This document shows positions 1 to 8,806 of a stretch of DNA of 64,000 bases, piece after piece. Both the position numbers and the translations under genes were made by a program. Below the pieces are notes generated by a model. That model searched no databases and had not been told where the DNA came from. It saw only the letters and a list, made by a program, of their open reading frames with translations. The DNA is from Haloimpatiens lingqiaonensis (GTDB lineage: Bacteria; Bacillota; Clostridia; Clostridiales; Clostridiaceae). Each line of letters starts with the position of its first letter. Within the stretch, counting starts at the first letter, position 1. The stretch lies in NCBI RefSeq assembly GCF_044502415.1, contig NZ_CP172402.1; one strand, written 5' to 3'.

Positions 1-1017
1 TCTCAAATAAGAAAGTTTAATTTGAAAACTGGGGATGAGGTAGAGGGAAAGGTAAGAACACCAAAGGATGGAGAAAAATTTAAAGCTTTGCTATATGTTC
101 AGCAAATCAATGGCGAAAATCCTCAGAAAGCTATTAATAGAAAAAAATTCGAAACTTTAGTGCCTATTTACCCAAGAGAAAGAGTAAAATTAGAAATAAA
201 TCAAAATGACTTATCTTCTAGAATTATGGATATAATCTCTCCTATTGGAAAAGGACAAAGAGGTATAATTGTAGCTCCACCTAAAGCGGGAAAAACAACT
301 CTTTTAAAGAAAATTGCCCATAGCATAGAAATAAATCACCCAGAAGTGAAGTTAATAGTGGTATTAATTGATGAAAGACCTGAGGAAGTTACAGATATGC
401 AAAGGTCTATTAAAGGAGAAGTTATATATTCAACTTTTGATGAGGAACCAGATCACCACACTAAAGTAGCTTATATGGTTTTAGAAAGAGCAAAAAGAAT
501 GGTGGAACAAGGTCAAGATGTAGTGATACTTTTAGACAGTATAACTAGACTTGCAAGAGCATATAACCTTACTATAAACCCAACAGGAAGAACCCTATCA
601 GGTGGACTAGATCCAGGTGCATTATTAATGCCTAAAAAATTCTTTGGAGCAGCTAGAAATATTGAAGAAGGCGGAAGTCTTACTATATTAGCTACAGCAT
701 TAGTTGAAACAGGAAGCAGAATGGATGATATGATTTATGAAGAATTTAAGGGAACTGGAAATATGGAAGTTCACTTAGATAGAAAGCTTCAAGAAAGAAG
801 AATTTTCCCTGCTATAGATATATATAAATCAGGAACTAGGAGAGAGGATTTATTATTGTCCAAAGAGGAACAAGAGGTAGCATTTAATATAAGAAAGTTT
901 ATGTACAAAACTGGCAATGGAGATGCAGTTACCGAGGATTTAATAAATATAATGTCTAAAACTAAAAATAATAATGAATTTATAAATGTGTTTAATAAAG
1001 TAAAATGGGAAAGATAA
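1..1017 (+). CDS. rho: Transcription termination factor Rho (5' end outside window)
   Basis: Hexameric RNA-dependent ATPase/translocase that ends transcription. The frame is open from base 1, so the start lies to the left of the window. What remains holds the end of the RNA-binding region and the whole RecA-like ATPase domain: Walker A APPKAGKTTLLKK, the Walker B region VVILLDSITRLARAYN, and the C-terminal hexamer region with KGTGNMEVHLDRKL. The stop codon lies inside a perfect inverted repeat shared with convergent rpmE. Identity is certain; only the N-terminus is missing. Confidence 0.97.
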   Translation, partial: SQIRKFNLKTGDEVEGKVRTPKDGEKFKALLYVQQINGENPQKAINRKKFETLVPIYPRERVKLEINQNDLSSRIMDIISPIGKGQRGIIVAPPKAGKTTLLKKIAHSIEINHPEVKLIVVLIDERPEEVTDMQRSIKGEVIYSTFDEEPDHHTKVAYMVLERAKRMVEQGQDVVILLDSITRLARAYNLTINPTGRTLSGGLDPGALLMPKKFFGAARNIEEGGSLTILATALVETGSRMDDMIYEEFKGTGNMEVHLDRKLQERRIFPAIDIYKSGTRREDLLLSKEEQEVAFNIRKFMYKTGNGDAVTEDLINIMSKTKNNNEFINVFNKVKWER

Positions 1018-1034
1018 TTAATATCTTTCCCATT
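1004..1034. terminator. Bidirectional terminator between rho and rpmE
   Basis: Perfect 13-bp inverted repeat (AATGGGAAAGATA at 1004-1016, its complement at 1022-1034) with a 5-nt loop. T-rich runs flank it on both sides, so it can serve both convergent genes. It overlaps the rho stop codon. Confidence 0.8.
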
Positions 1035-1038
1035 GATT

Positions 1039-1251
1039 TTACTCTTCTAGTTTCATGTTGAATTTCTTTAAGAATTTGTCAACTCTTCCACCAGTATCCA
1101 CCATTTTTTGTTTACCGGTGAAGAAAGGATGACATTTTGAACAAATTTCAACCTTTAGCTCTTCTTTTACTGAACCAGTTGTAAAAGTATTACCACATGC
1201 GCATTTAACAACTGCGTCATGATTATAAGTTGGTTGTAAATCTTTTTTCAT
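1039..1251 (-). CDS. rpmE: Ribosomal protein L31, zinc-binding type
   Basis: Component of the large ribosomal subunit, 70 residues, the normal length. It begins MKKDLQPTYNHD and carries the zinc-ribbon cysteines C17, C19, C37 and C40 (CAC then CSKC), so it is the zinc-containing L31 form. The start at 1251 is preferred over an in-frame ATG 45 bases upstream because GAGAGAGGTG sits at the right distance and family members start here. It faces rho tail to tail. No paralogue of the zinc-free type is seen in the window. Confidence 0.95.
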   Translation of the reverse strand: MKKDLQPTYNHDAVVKCACGNTFTTGSVKEELKVEICSKCHPFFTGKQKMVDTGGRVDKFLKKFNMKLEE

Positions 1252-1588
1252 TCTTTTCACCTCTCTCAAACTACAACTGCATAACGGCATTTTCAACTAC
1301 TAGATTATATCATTAATTTTTATAATAGTCAACTAACAATAAACTTTCAAATTGAAATATATTTTGCTTATAAAACATTTTTGAAATATAATAATAAAGT
1401 GTTCAATAAAGAATATGGGAGGAGGTGAACTGTTGCAATAATTCTATAAAATTACATTAAAATTTCATATGAATCAGCAGGTATATTTTATATTATTTTG
1501 TGTTATAATATCAATTAGCTATGTACGTTGAACAGGAAATTAAACAATACTTATAGATTTTTATAGATTATTAGCAACGGGATAAAAT
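1252..1588. other. Intergenic region rpmE-tdk
   Basis: 337 AT-rich bases between divergent genes, expected to hold both promoters. A TATAAT-like box is at 1504-1509. At 1419-1439 there is a strong GGAGGAGGTGA ribosome-binding site followed by TTG CAA TAA, a two-codon frame. This is similar to the leader ahead of the 21-residue ORF at 56600. No larger coding frame is convincing. Confidence 0.4.
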
Positions 1589-2206
1589 ATGAGTAAACTA
1601 TATTTCAGATATGGTGCCATGAACTGTGGTAAATCCACTAACTTGCTTCAAGTAGCTCATAATTATGAAGAAAGAGGAATGAAAATAATTATAGTTAAAC
1701 CTAAGACTGATACAAAAGGTGGAGAAAAAATAGTGTCTAGACTTGGTATAACTAGAGAAGTCGATATGTTAGTAAGTAAAGAACAAGATGTGTATAAATT
1801 AGTGGAAAGCTGGAATGAACAAAAGGGTAAAGTGGATTGTATATTGGTAGATGAAGTTCAGTTTTTTAAAGAGGAACAAATAGACCAATTTTTTAATATA
1901 GCCGTAAAAATGGACATACCAACCATATGCTATGGACTTAGGACTGATTTTCTTATGAATGGTTTTGAAGGAAGTAGAAGACTTCTTCTTATTGCCCATA
2001 GCATTGAGGAACTTAAAACCATATGTGCTTGCGGCAAGAAGGCTTTAGTAAATGGAAGAAAAATAAATGGTAAATTTGTATTTGAAGGAGAGCAGGTGGC
2101 GATAGATAAAGAAGATAATGTGGAATATGAGTCACTTTGTCCAAAATGCTATATTAAATACAAAGAAATATATTTAAAAAATAAGGAAGCTGCATGTACT
2201 AAGTAG
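1589..2206 (+). CDS. tdk: Thymidine kinase (type II)
   Basis: Phosphorylates thymidine to dTMP in the cytoplasmic salvage pathway. 205 residues, typical. The P-loop is GAMNCGKSTNLL, close to the E. coli-like branch. VDCILVDEVQFF is the Walker B/catalytic region. The C-terminal structural zinc site is formed by CACG and CPKC. The ribosome-binding site is weak (ACGGGAT). yqhQ follows after 23 bases, and the gene sits between rpmE and prmC/prfA, its usual clostridial place. Confidence 0.94.
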   Translation: MSKLYFRYGAMNCGKSTNLLQVAHNYEERGMKIIIVKPKTDTKGGEKIVSRLGITREVDMLVSKEQDVYKLVESWNEQKGKVDCILVDEVQFFKEEQIDQFFNIAVKMDIPTICYGLRTDFLMNGFEGSRRLLLIAHSIEELKTICACGKKALVNGRKINGKFVFEGEQVAIDKEDNVEYESLCPKCYIKYKEIYLKNKEAACTK

Positions 2207-2229
2207 TAATTTTAAAAGGATGTGTAAAT

Positions 2230-3137
2230 ATGTCTAAGGGAAAAAATATGGTAGGTGGCCAAGCAGTAATAGAAGGGGTTATGATGCGGGGGAAGGATTG
2301 CATAGCTACTTCTGTAAGAAAAAGTGATGGTGAAATTGTAACAGATAAAAAATATGTAATTCCCTTTACAAAAAGAAATAAAATATTATCTATACCTATA
2401 ATTAGAGGATTTGTAGTTCTTATAGAGTCAATGGTTATAGGAATTCAGACATTAAATTATTCAGCATCTTTTTTGAGGAGGGGGAAAGCCAACCTTCTAA
2501 ATTTGAGGGATTTATGCAGAAACTTTTTAAGGGAAAAGCTGAAGATGTGATTATGATTTTTTCTATTATAGTATCTTTCATATTTGCTATGGGACTATTT
2601 TTAGCATTGCCTACTATGGGAGCTAATTTTTTTAGAAAAAGTATTAATAGCAGTATAACTCTAAACATAATAGAGGGAGCTATAAGAGTTATTATTTTTA
2701 TATTATATATTTATCTAATAGGGAAAATGGATGATATAAATAGAGTTTATCAATATCATGGAGCTGAACATAAGAGTATATTTTGTTATGAGAGTGGAAT
2801 GGAATTGACTCCTGAAAATGCACAGAAGTTTAGCAGATTTCATCCAAGATGTGGAACGAATTTTTTATTTTTGGTTATGATAGTCAGTATCTTGATTTTT
2901 TCGCTGACAGGTTGGAATTCTATACTGGAAAGAATGTTATATAGAATTATATTATTGCCTGTTATATCGGGTATAACTTATGAAATCATAAGATGGTTAG
3001 GAAGAAGTTCTAACAAACTATCAAAAATATTAGCATACCCAGGATTGCAGCTTCAAAGACTTACCACAAGAGAGCCGGATTTAGAGCAGCTAGAGGTAGC
3101 TATAACGGCGCTTAAGGCAGCAGAAGGAGAAGAATAG
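2230..3137 (+). CDS. yqhQ: YqhQ-like DUF1385 membrane protein, frameshifted
   Basis: Conserved Firmicute membrane protein of unknown function. The first part (2230 to about 2474) begins with the family signature GGQAVIEGVMMRG. The second part (about 2475-3137) supplies the hydrophobic helices and the YHGAEHKSIFCYE motif, which is conserved in the family. The halves are in different frames. Reading one additional T in the T-run at 2469-2474 gives SASFFEEGESQPSKFEGF, the expected junction. So one T is missing, by sequencing error, mutation or slippage; as written the product would be truncated at 106 residues. Confidence 0.85.
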
Positions 3138-3260
3138 AGTGCTAGAGTGCTAGAGGGCCGGAAAATAGTGGGCTAGTGTGCTAGTGGGCCGGAAAATAGT
3201 GTGCTAGAGGGCTAGAGGGCTAGTGGGCTAGAGAATAGAGTGCCAGAGTGCTAGGGGCTG
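3138..3260. repeat. Degenerate tandem GTGCTAG array
   Basis: Between yqhQ and prmC there are many copies of a short unit built on GTGCTAG or GGGCTAG, interrupted twice by GGCCGGAAAATAGTG. The CTAG core is repeated about ten times. Related CTAG-rich stretches flank the 23S gene at about 53090-53155 and 56155-56240. The array creates a spurious N-terminal extension of the prmC frame. Confidence 0.75.
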
Positions 3261-3289
3261 GTTGGAGTTATAGAGGGGGTGGTGATTTG

Positions 3290-4138
3290 GTGAAGATAAG
3301 GGATATTTTGCCTAGGGCGTATGAGCTTTTAAAGGAGGAGCAAATAGATACTTATATGTTGGATGCTCAGCTTTTACTGTGCAAGGTGCTTAATAAGGAT
3401 AAATTATTTTTAATAATGAATAGAGACTTAGAATTAAATTCTCATGAACAAGAGGAGTTTTTTAAATATATTAATATGAGAAAGAATAAGATGCCTGTAA
3501 AATATATATTAGGTCAATGCGAGTTTATGGGGATGAATTTTTTTATAAGAGAAGGGGTTTTGATACCAAGACCAGATACGGAAATTCTTGTGGAAAATGT
3601 TTTGGAAATAATAAATAAAAATAAATTCAAGAATGTATTAGATATTTGTTGCGGTAGCGGGGCCATAGGAGTATCTATAGGTAATATAATTAAAGATTCC
3701 AACGTTATATGTTCAGATATTTCAGATGTGGCAAAGATGGTTACAACTGAAAATATTAAAAGATTTTCTCTAGAAAAAAGAGTACAGTTTATACAAAGTG
3801 ATCTCTTTAATTTTACAAAGCACGGAGAATATAAATTTGATATAATAGTATCAAATCCTCCTTATATTGAGGAGCATGTTATTCCCACATTAATGGAAGA
3901 TGTTAAGGAGTATGAACCATACATAGCTTTGTGTGGAGGTAAGGACGGATTAGATTTTTATAGAAAAATAGTAGAAGAGGGTAAAAAACTTCTTGTAGAA
4001 TCAGGAGTGATTGCCTTTGAAATTGGATACAATCAAAAGGATGCTGTAACAGAGATTTTTAAAAATAATGGTTTTAAAGAAGTTGTATGCTTTAAGGATT
4101 TAGCAGGACTTGATAGAGTGGTTATAGGAAAAATTTAA
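3290..4138 (+). CDS. prmC: Release factor glutamine methyltransferase (PrmC/HemK)
   Basis: SAM-dependent methyltransferase that methylates the glutamine of the GGQ motif in release factors RF1 and RF2. 282 residues from the GTG at 3290. That start is chosen because GAGGGGGTGG lies just upstream and the product begins KIRDILPRAYELL; the longer frame from 3248 is only repeat sequence. Visible features are an N-terminal helical domain, the SAM-binding motif LDICCGSGAIGVSIG and the catalytic SNPPY motif. Its substrate gene prfA follows after 68 bases, as is usual. Confidence 0.95.
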   Translation: MKIRDILPRAYELLKEEQIDTYMLDAQLLLCKVLNKDKLFLIMNRDLELNSHEQEEFFKYINMRKNKMPVKYILGQCEFMGMNFFIREGVLIPRPDTEILVENVLEIINKNKFKNVLDICCGSGAIGVSIGNIIKDSNVICSDISDVAKMVTTENIKRFSLEKRVQFIQSDLFNFTKHGEYKFDIIVSNPPYIEEHVIPTLMEDVKEYEPYIALCGGKDGLDFYRKIVEEGKKLLVESGVIAFEIGYNQKDAVTEIFKNNGFKEVVCFKDLAGLDRVVIGKI

Positions 4139-4206
4139 TTGTTAAGCTTTAAAAAATATGTTATAATAATTAATTGTGAAAATATAAATACACGGAGTGA
4201 TAATAG

Positions 4207-5277
4207 ATGTTTAGTAAACTTGATTTTATAGAAAATAAATATGATGAACTATCCATAAAGATAAGTGATCCAACAATTATAGCAGATCAAAAGGAATGGC
4301 AAAAATTATGTAAGGAACATTCTGAACTTGAGGTTATAGTTAATAAGTACAAACAATATAAAGAGGTAATTTCTACAATCGAAGCGGATAAAGAAATGAT
4401 TGGAGAAGAAAGTGATAGAGAATTAAAAGAAATGCTTCAAGAAGAAATAAAGGAATGTGAAGGTAAAAAAGAGGAAATGGAGCAGGAATTAAAAATAGCT
4501 TTACTTCCAAAGAATCCTAATGACGATAAGAACGTTTTTGTTGAAATAAGAGGTGGCGCAGGTGGAGAAGAGGCGGCACTGTTTGCAGCAAATCTTTTTA
4601 GAATGTACACAAGATATGCAGAACGTCAAGGCTGGAAGACAGAACTTATGAGTCTTAATGAAACAGATATAGGCGGGTTTAAAGAAGTTGTATTTATGAT
4701 AAAAGGAAATGGCGCATATAGTAAATTAAAATATGAAAGTGGTGTACATAGAGTACAAAGGGTTCCTGATACAGAATCCAGCGGAAGAATACACACATCA
4801 ACTGCCACTGTTGCTGTTTTACCGGAAGTAGATGATGTAGAAATAGAAATAAACGCTAATGATTTAAAAGTAGATGTATTTAGAGCATCAGGAAATGGTG
4901 GACAGTGTGTTAATACTACTGACTCTGCTGTAAGAATGACACACATACCAACAGGTATAGTTGTATCTTGCCAAGATGAGAAATCACAGCTAAAAAATAG
5001 GGAAAAAGCTCTTAAGGTATTGAAAGCGAGATTGTTTGAAAAAGCTGAAGCTGAAAGAAATGCTCAAATTTCTGAAGATAGAAAGAGTCAGGTAGGAACT
5101 GGGGATAGAAGTGAGAGAATAAGAACATATAACTATCCTCAAGGTAGAGTTACTGATCATAGAATAGGATTAACTTTATACAGATTAGAAGGTTTCCTTG
5201 ATGGAGATATGGATGAAGTTATTGATGCATTAATTACAACAGAACAAGCTGAAAAAATGAAGGCAATGGGAGTATAA
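4207..5277 (+). CDS. prfA: Peptide chain release factor 1
   Basis: Recognises UAA and UAG stop codons and triggers peptide release. 356 residues, normal. An N-terminal coiled-coil domain is followed by the catalytic loop SGNGGQCVNTTDSAVRMTH, in which GGQ is the PrmC-modified tripeptide. Many RF1 proteins have GAGGQHVN here, so the N and C are small variations. It is co-oriented with prmC and probably co-transcribed. Confidence 0.97.
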   Translation: MFSKLDFIENKYDELSIKISDPTIIADQKEWQKLCKEHSELEVIVNKYKQYKEVISTIEADKEMIGEESDRELKEMLQEEIKECEGKKEEMEQELKIALLPKNPNDDKNVFVEIRGGAGGEEAALFAANLFRMYTRYAERQGWKTELMSLNETDIGGFKEVVFMIKGNGAYSKLKYESGVHRVQRVPDTESSGRIHTSTATVAVLPEVDDVEIEINANDLKVDVFRASGNGGQCVNTTDSAVRMTHIPTGIVVSCQDEKSQLKNREKALKVLKARLFEKAEAERNAQISEDRKSQVGTGDRSERIRTYNYPQGRVTDHRIGLTLYRLEGFLDGDMDEVIDALITTEQAEKMKAMGV

Positions 5278-5305
5278 TAAATAATAAGAAAAGAGTGGAG
5301 AGTAT

Positions 5306-5890
5306 ATGAATATAGATAAAGGAATTAGAAAACAAAATAAATCTATAAAAAGATTTTTGTTTTCTGGTTGCTTTATTTTTTTTGTTTCCCTAATTTTACT
5401 CATTTCTCTTCCAAAACTCTATACAGCGTTAAAGATAAGTTTAATATTTATTCAGATGATTACATTAATAATGGTAATAAGTAAAGTGGAAAATAACTAT
5501 CTAAGATACATTGTGAATTATGATAAGATATTGGTTAAAACTGGAATCATAGACCTTACTACAGTTATGAGAAAAAATAAAGTTTTCATGATACATACCA
5601 GAGATGAGGGTAAGGATTTAAATATAATAGTTATCATATCATCTAAGGTTAAGAAAAGGAATTTTAAAGAGGTAGATAAAAGGTTTTTAGAAGAAAATCA
5701 GGATATATATAATAATATTGGAAGTATAAAGGGTAAAAAGGCTTCAGAAAAATATTACTATACAATTATAGTTGGTGGGGGTTTTTATAAATATAAACTT
5801 CTCAACGATATATATATTAATTGTGAAAATGCTTTTTTCTCAGATGAAGCAATAAAAAATGTGAAATTGTATAGAAACATAGAAATATAG
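5306..5890 (+). CDS. Membrane protein of unknown function
   Basis: 194 residues; I do not recognise the family. Two hydrophobic segments lie near the N-terminus (about residues 18-37 and 43-60). They are followed by a charged, probably cytoplasmic domain of mixed beta/alpha character without known catalytic motifs. Start ATG 5306 has AGAGTGGAGAG upstream. It sits between prfA and a ZIP transporter on the same strand with short gaps, so it may be co-transcribed. Reading frame and base usage match its neighbours, so it is very likely a real gene. Confidence 0.7.
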   Translation: MNIDKGIRKQNKSIKRFLFSGCFIFFVSLILLISLPKLYTALKISLIFIQMITLIMVISKVENNYLRYIVNYDKILVKTGIIDLTTVMRKNKVFMIHTRDEGKDLNIIVIISSKVKKRNFKEVDKRFLEENQDIYNNIGSIKGKKASEKYYYTIIVGGGFYKYKLLNDIYINCENAFFSDEAIKNVKLYRNIEI

Positions 5891-5894
5891 AATA

Positions 5895-5937
5895 AACACC
5901 TTATCCTATAAATAAAAATATATGGGATGGAGGTGTT
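5895..5937 (+). promoter_or_regulatory. Hairpin that can mask the ribosome-binding site of the ZIP gene
   Basis: AACACCTTATCC (5895-5906) is nearly complementary to GGATGGAGGTGTT (5925-5937). The right arm contains the GGAGG Shine-Dalgarno sequence of the gene starting at 5941. No T-run follows, so it is not an ordinary terminator. It may hold translation low until opened; this is inference from base pairing only. Confidence 0.45.
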
Positions 5938-5940
5938 AAT

Positions 5941-6666
5941 TTGAGTGAATATGGTTTTCTTATTTTATTAATAATATTTATTTCATTAACAGGAACTATG
6001 ATTGGAGCAATGATAGGTATTATAGTTAGAAATCCTTCGGGTAAATTTTTAAGTGTAGTAATGGGTTTAGCTGGAGGAATTATGTTATCTATAGTAATAC
6101 TGGATTTGATTCCAGAGGCTTTAAGTAAGTTGAATTTATTTTATTTTATATTATACTTTTCTATAGGTATAATATTGGTTGTAATAATAAATAATTTTAT
6201 AATAGTAAAGAATAATTTCATTGATAATTATAAGAGGGTGGCCATCTTGGTTATATTGGCTTTAGGAATTCATAATTTTCCTGAAGGACTTATAATGGGA
6301 TGTGGTATAGGTGTAGGAAGTGCTTTAGGATTTAGGATGAGCATAATAATAGCCTTACATGATATACCCGAGGGAATAGCAGCGGCAGCTCCTCTTATGG
6401 CAGCAGGAGAAAAGAAGTATAAAATAATTTTTTATTCCTTTTTATCAGCGGTACCTGCACTTGCTGGTGGATTAACAGGATTATACTTAGGTATTGTTTC
6501 CAAGGAGGTATTAGGTATACTTTTCGCATTTGTATCTGGCATAATGAGTTATATAGTTTGTGGAGAAATGATACCAGAGGCCTGTAAACTAAAAGATGTG
6601 AGAAGCTGCTTTAAGGGAGTCTTATTAGGAAGTGTTTTAGGATTTATTATAACAAAAGTACTTTGA
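5941..6666 (+). CDS. ZIP-family divalent metal transporter
   Basis: Integral membrane metal (probably zinc) transporter of the bacterial GufA-like ZIP branch, 241 residues. The paired transport-site motifs HNFPEG and HDIPEG are both present in adjacent hydrophobic helices, and about eight membrane segments can be counted. It starts with TTG at 5941, eight bases after a GGAGG that lies in a hairpin arm. The substrate is inferred from the family; no metal-regulator site is recognised. Confidence 0.9.
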   Translation: MSEYGFLILLIIFISLTGTMIGAMIGIIVRNPSGKFLSVVMGLAGGIMLSIVILDLIPEALSKLNLFYFILYFSIGIILVVIINNFIIVKNNFIDNYKRVAILVILALGIHNFPEGLIMGCGIGVGSALGFRMSIIIALHDIPEGIAAAAPLMAAGEKKYKIIFYSFLSAVPALAGGLTGLYLGIVSKEVLGILFAFVSGIMSYIVCGEMIPEACKLKDVRSCFKGVLLGSVLGFIITKVL

Positions 6667-6745
6667 AATCAGTAGGTAAGAAGTTAATAATTGAAAATTA
6701 AAAATTAAGGTATTTGCAATGTACTAAGGAGAAAGGGGTGCTAAG

Positions 6746-7789
6746 TTGAAAACTAAAATTATTGAATTGAAAGAAAATTATCAAATAGGAATAGAAGAGG
6801 CTGGACAAATAATAAGAGATGGGGGAGTAGTGGCTTTTCCTACGGAAACAGTATATGGACTTGGGGCAGATGCTTTGAATGTCAGTGCGGTAGAAAAAAT
6901 CTTCAAGGCTAAGGGAAGACCCCAAGATAATCCTCTTATAGTGCATATAGCAGATCTTCATGATATAAAGCCATTGGTTAAGTGTATACCTGATATAGCT
7001 AATAAATTTATGGAAAAATTTTGGCCAGGGCCTTTGACTTTAATATTAGAAAAGAGTGATCTTATACCTGATATAACTAGTGCAGGTTTAAAAACCATAG
7101 GTATAAGAATGCCATCAAACAATGTAGCTGAGGATTTTATAAGAGCATCTAAAAGACCCATAGCAGCCCCATCGGCAAATATATCAGGAAGACCAAGTCC
7201 TACCACTATGGAAAGTTGTGTGGAAGATTTAAATGAAAAAGTAGAATGTATAATTGGAGGAGAAAATAGTGAGGTTGGAGTTGAATCAACTATTGTAGAT
7301 TGCACAGTGTATCCCCCATGTGTGTTAAGACCAGGTGGTATTACTTTAGAGATGCTAAAACAAGTGGAGGAGAAAACTTATATAGATTCCGCTATAATGG
7401 AAAAACCTAAAAAGAATTTTACGCCTAAGGCTCCAGGAATGAAATATAGACATTATGCTCCAAAAGCACCAGTAAAAATAATAGATGGAGATTTGCAAAA
7501 AACTATTGAAAAAATCAATGAAATAGTGCAAAATTATATAGATGATAAAAAGGTAGGTATAATGGCCACAGAAGAAACTAAAAACCTTTATCAAGGAGGA
7601 GTGGTTGTTTCCCTAGGGAGTAGGAAAAATCCAGAGGAAATAGCTAAGAATTTATTTAGTGTTTTAAGAAGTTTTGATAATACAGATGTAGAAGTTATAT
7701 ATGCTGAAGCCTTTGAAGAAAAGGAAATAGGCGTTGCTATAATGAATAGATTAAAAAAGGCAGCAGGATTTAATATAGAACGAATATAG
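6746..7789 (+). CDS. ywlC: L-threonylcarbamoyladenylate synthase (Sua5/YwlC)
   Basis: Makes threonylcarbamoyl-AMP from threonine, bicarbonate and ATP for the t6A37 modification of ANN-decoding tRNAs. 347 residues, the long Sua5 form. The YrdC domain fills about residues 15-200 (FPTETVYGLGADA, KAKGRPQDNPL and SANISGRPSPT). A PGMKYRHYAP linker leads to the C-terminal Sua5 domain. TTG start at 6746 after AAAGGGGTG. ywlE follows after 24 bases. Confidence 0.95.
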   Translation: MKTKIIELKENYQIGIEEAGQIIRDGGVVAFPTETVYGLGADALNVSAVEKIFKAKGRPQDNPLIVHIADLHDIKPLVKCIPDIANKFMEKFWPGPLTLILEKSDLIPDITSAGLKTIGIRMPSNNVAEDFIRASKRPIAAPSANISGRPSPTTMESCVEDLNEKVECIIGGENSEVGVESTIVDCTVYPPCVLRPGGITLEMLKQVEEKTYIDSAIMEKPKKNFTPKAPGMKYRHYAPKAPVKIIDGDLQKTIEKINEIVQNYIDDKKVGIMATEETKNLYQGGVVVSLGSRKNPEEIAKNLFSVLRSFDNTDVEVIYAEAFEEKEIGVAIMNRLKKAAGFNIERI

Positions 7790-7813
7790 AATAATAAGTG
7801 AGGAGGTATTGCT

Positions 7814-8269
7814 ATGAAGGTGCTATTTGTTTGTACAGGAAATACTTGTAGAAGTGTTATGGCGGAAGCTATTTTTAATAATTGCTGTAAAGAAAAAGAT
7901 ATATGTGCTTTTTCAGCAGGATTATCAGTTATCCCTAATAGCATAGCCTCTGAAAATGCAATATATGTGGTAAAAGAAAATTTAAAAATTAATTTAAACC
8001 ATAGGAAAGCCATTCAAATTGATGAAAAAATAATAGAGAATTCAGATTTGATATTGACAATGACGTCAGCCATTAGGGATGTATTAAAAAATAATTTCCC
8101 TAAATATTCAGATAATATATTTACTTTAAATGATTACATTGGTTTTTCTGGGAATATAAGTGACCCTTTTGGTGGAAATATAGAAGTTTATAAAGATACT
8201 TTTTTTGAATTACAGGGTAAAATATTTTTATTAATAGGCAAAATAAGAGAAGATAAGGGTATTTATTAG
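7814..8269 (+). CDS. ywlE: Low-molecular-weight protein-tyrosine/arginine phosphatase (YwlE type)
   Basis: Cytoplasmic phosphatase, 151 residues. The N-terminal active-site loop is CTGNTCRS (C-x5-R-S with catalytic Cys and Arg). The usual C-terminal general-acid Asp is plausibly in ISDPFGG. The ywlC-ywlE-rpiB order matches Bacillus and other clostridia, where YwlE acts on phosphoarginine. Substrate choice here is by analogy. Start ATG 7814 follows GGAGG. Confidence 0.88.
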   Translation: MKVLFVCTGNTCRSVMAEAIFNNCCKEKDICAFSAGLSVIPNSIASENAIYVVKENLKINLNHRKAIQIDEKIIENSDLILTMTSAIRDVLKNNFPKYSDNIFTLNDYIGFSGNISDPFGGNIEVYKDTFFELQGKIFLLIGKIREDKGIY

Positions 8270-8327
8270 AAAACCCTAGTATCTTCTTTTTTTGAAATAT
8301 ATAATACATTTAAAGGAGTGTTAGCTT

Positions 8328-8777
8328 ATGAGGATAGCAATAGGAAGTGACCATGGTGGTTTTAATTTAAAAAATGATATAATTAAGCATCTAGAAGCTA
8401 AAGGCATAGAAGTAAAGGATTTTGGAACAGATTCTACAGAATCTTGTGATTATCCAGAGTTTGCTGAAAAGGTAGCTAAAGAAGTGGTGGCTAAAAATTT
8501 TGAGCTTGGAATATTAATTTGTGGAACAGGTATAGGCATAGGCATAGCTGCTAATAAAGTTCCAGGAGTAAGAGCTGCATTATGTTCAGATACATTTAGT
8601 GCACATGCTTGTAGAGAACACAATAATGCAAACATACTAACTATGGGAGAAAGAGTTGTAGGAAAAGGCTTAGCCCTAGATATAGTAGATACATTTATAA
8701 GCACTAATTTTGAAGGTGGAAGACATGAAAGAAGAGTTAATCAAATTAGTGAATTAGAAAATAAATACTGTAAGTAG
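8328..8777 (+). CDS. rpiB: Ribose-5-phosphate isomerase B
   Basis: Interconverts ribose-5-phosphate and ribulose-5-phosphate in the pentose phosphate pathway. 149 residues. It begins IAIGSDHGGFNLK and contains the catalytic-cysteine region ICGTGIGIGIAANK and REHNNANILTMGERV, all diagnostic of the RpiB/LacAB family. Upstream is AAAGGAGTG. It lies 29 bases ahead of upp; together they feed ribose phosphate and pyrimidine salvage. Confidence 0.95.
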   Translation: MRIAIGSDHGGFNLKNDIIKHLEAKGIEVKDFGTDSTESCDYPEFAEKVAKEVVAKNFELGILICGTGIGIGIAANKVPGVRAALCSDTFSAHACREHNNANILTMGERVVGKGLALDIVDTFISTNFEGGRHERRVNQISELENKYCK

Positions 8778-8806
8778 ATAAATAAATTATATTAGGAGGA
8801 ATTAAA

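Noticed and set aside
3248..3289. Longer prmC start in the CTAG repeat
   Set aside because: The extra residues encode repeat sequence and the GAGGGGGTGG site points to 3290.
4626..4946. Antisense frame within prfA, and similar antisense frames within tdk, ywlC, upp, murA, pckA and tex
   Set aside because: They are shadows of strongly conserved genes on the other strand, with no ribosome-binding site or family motif.
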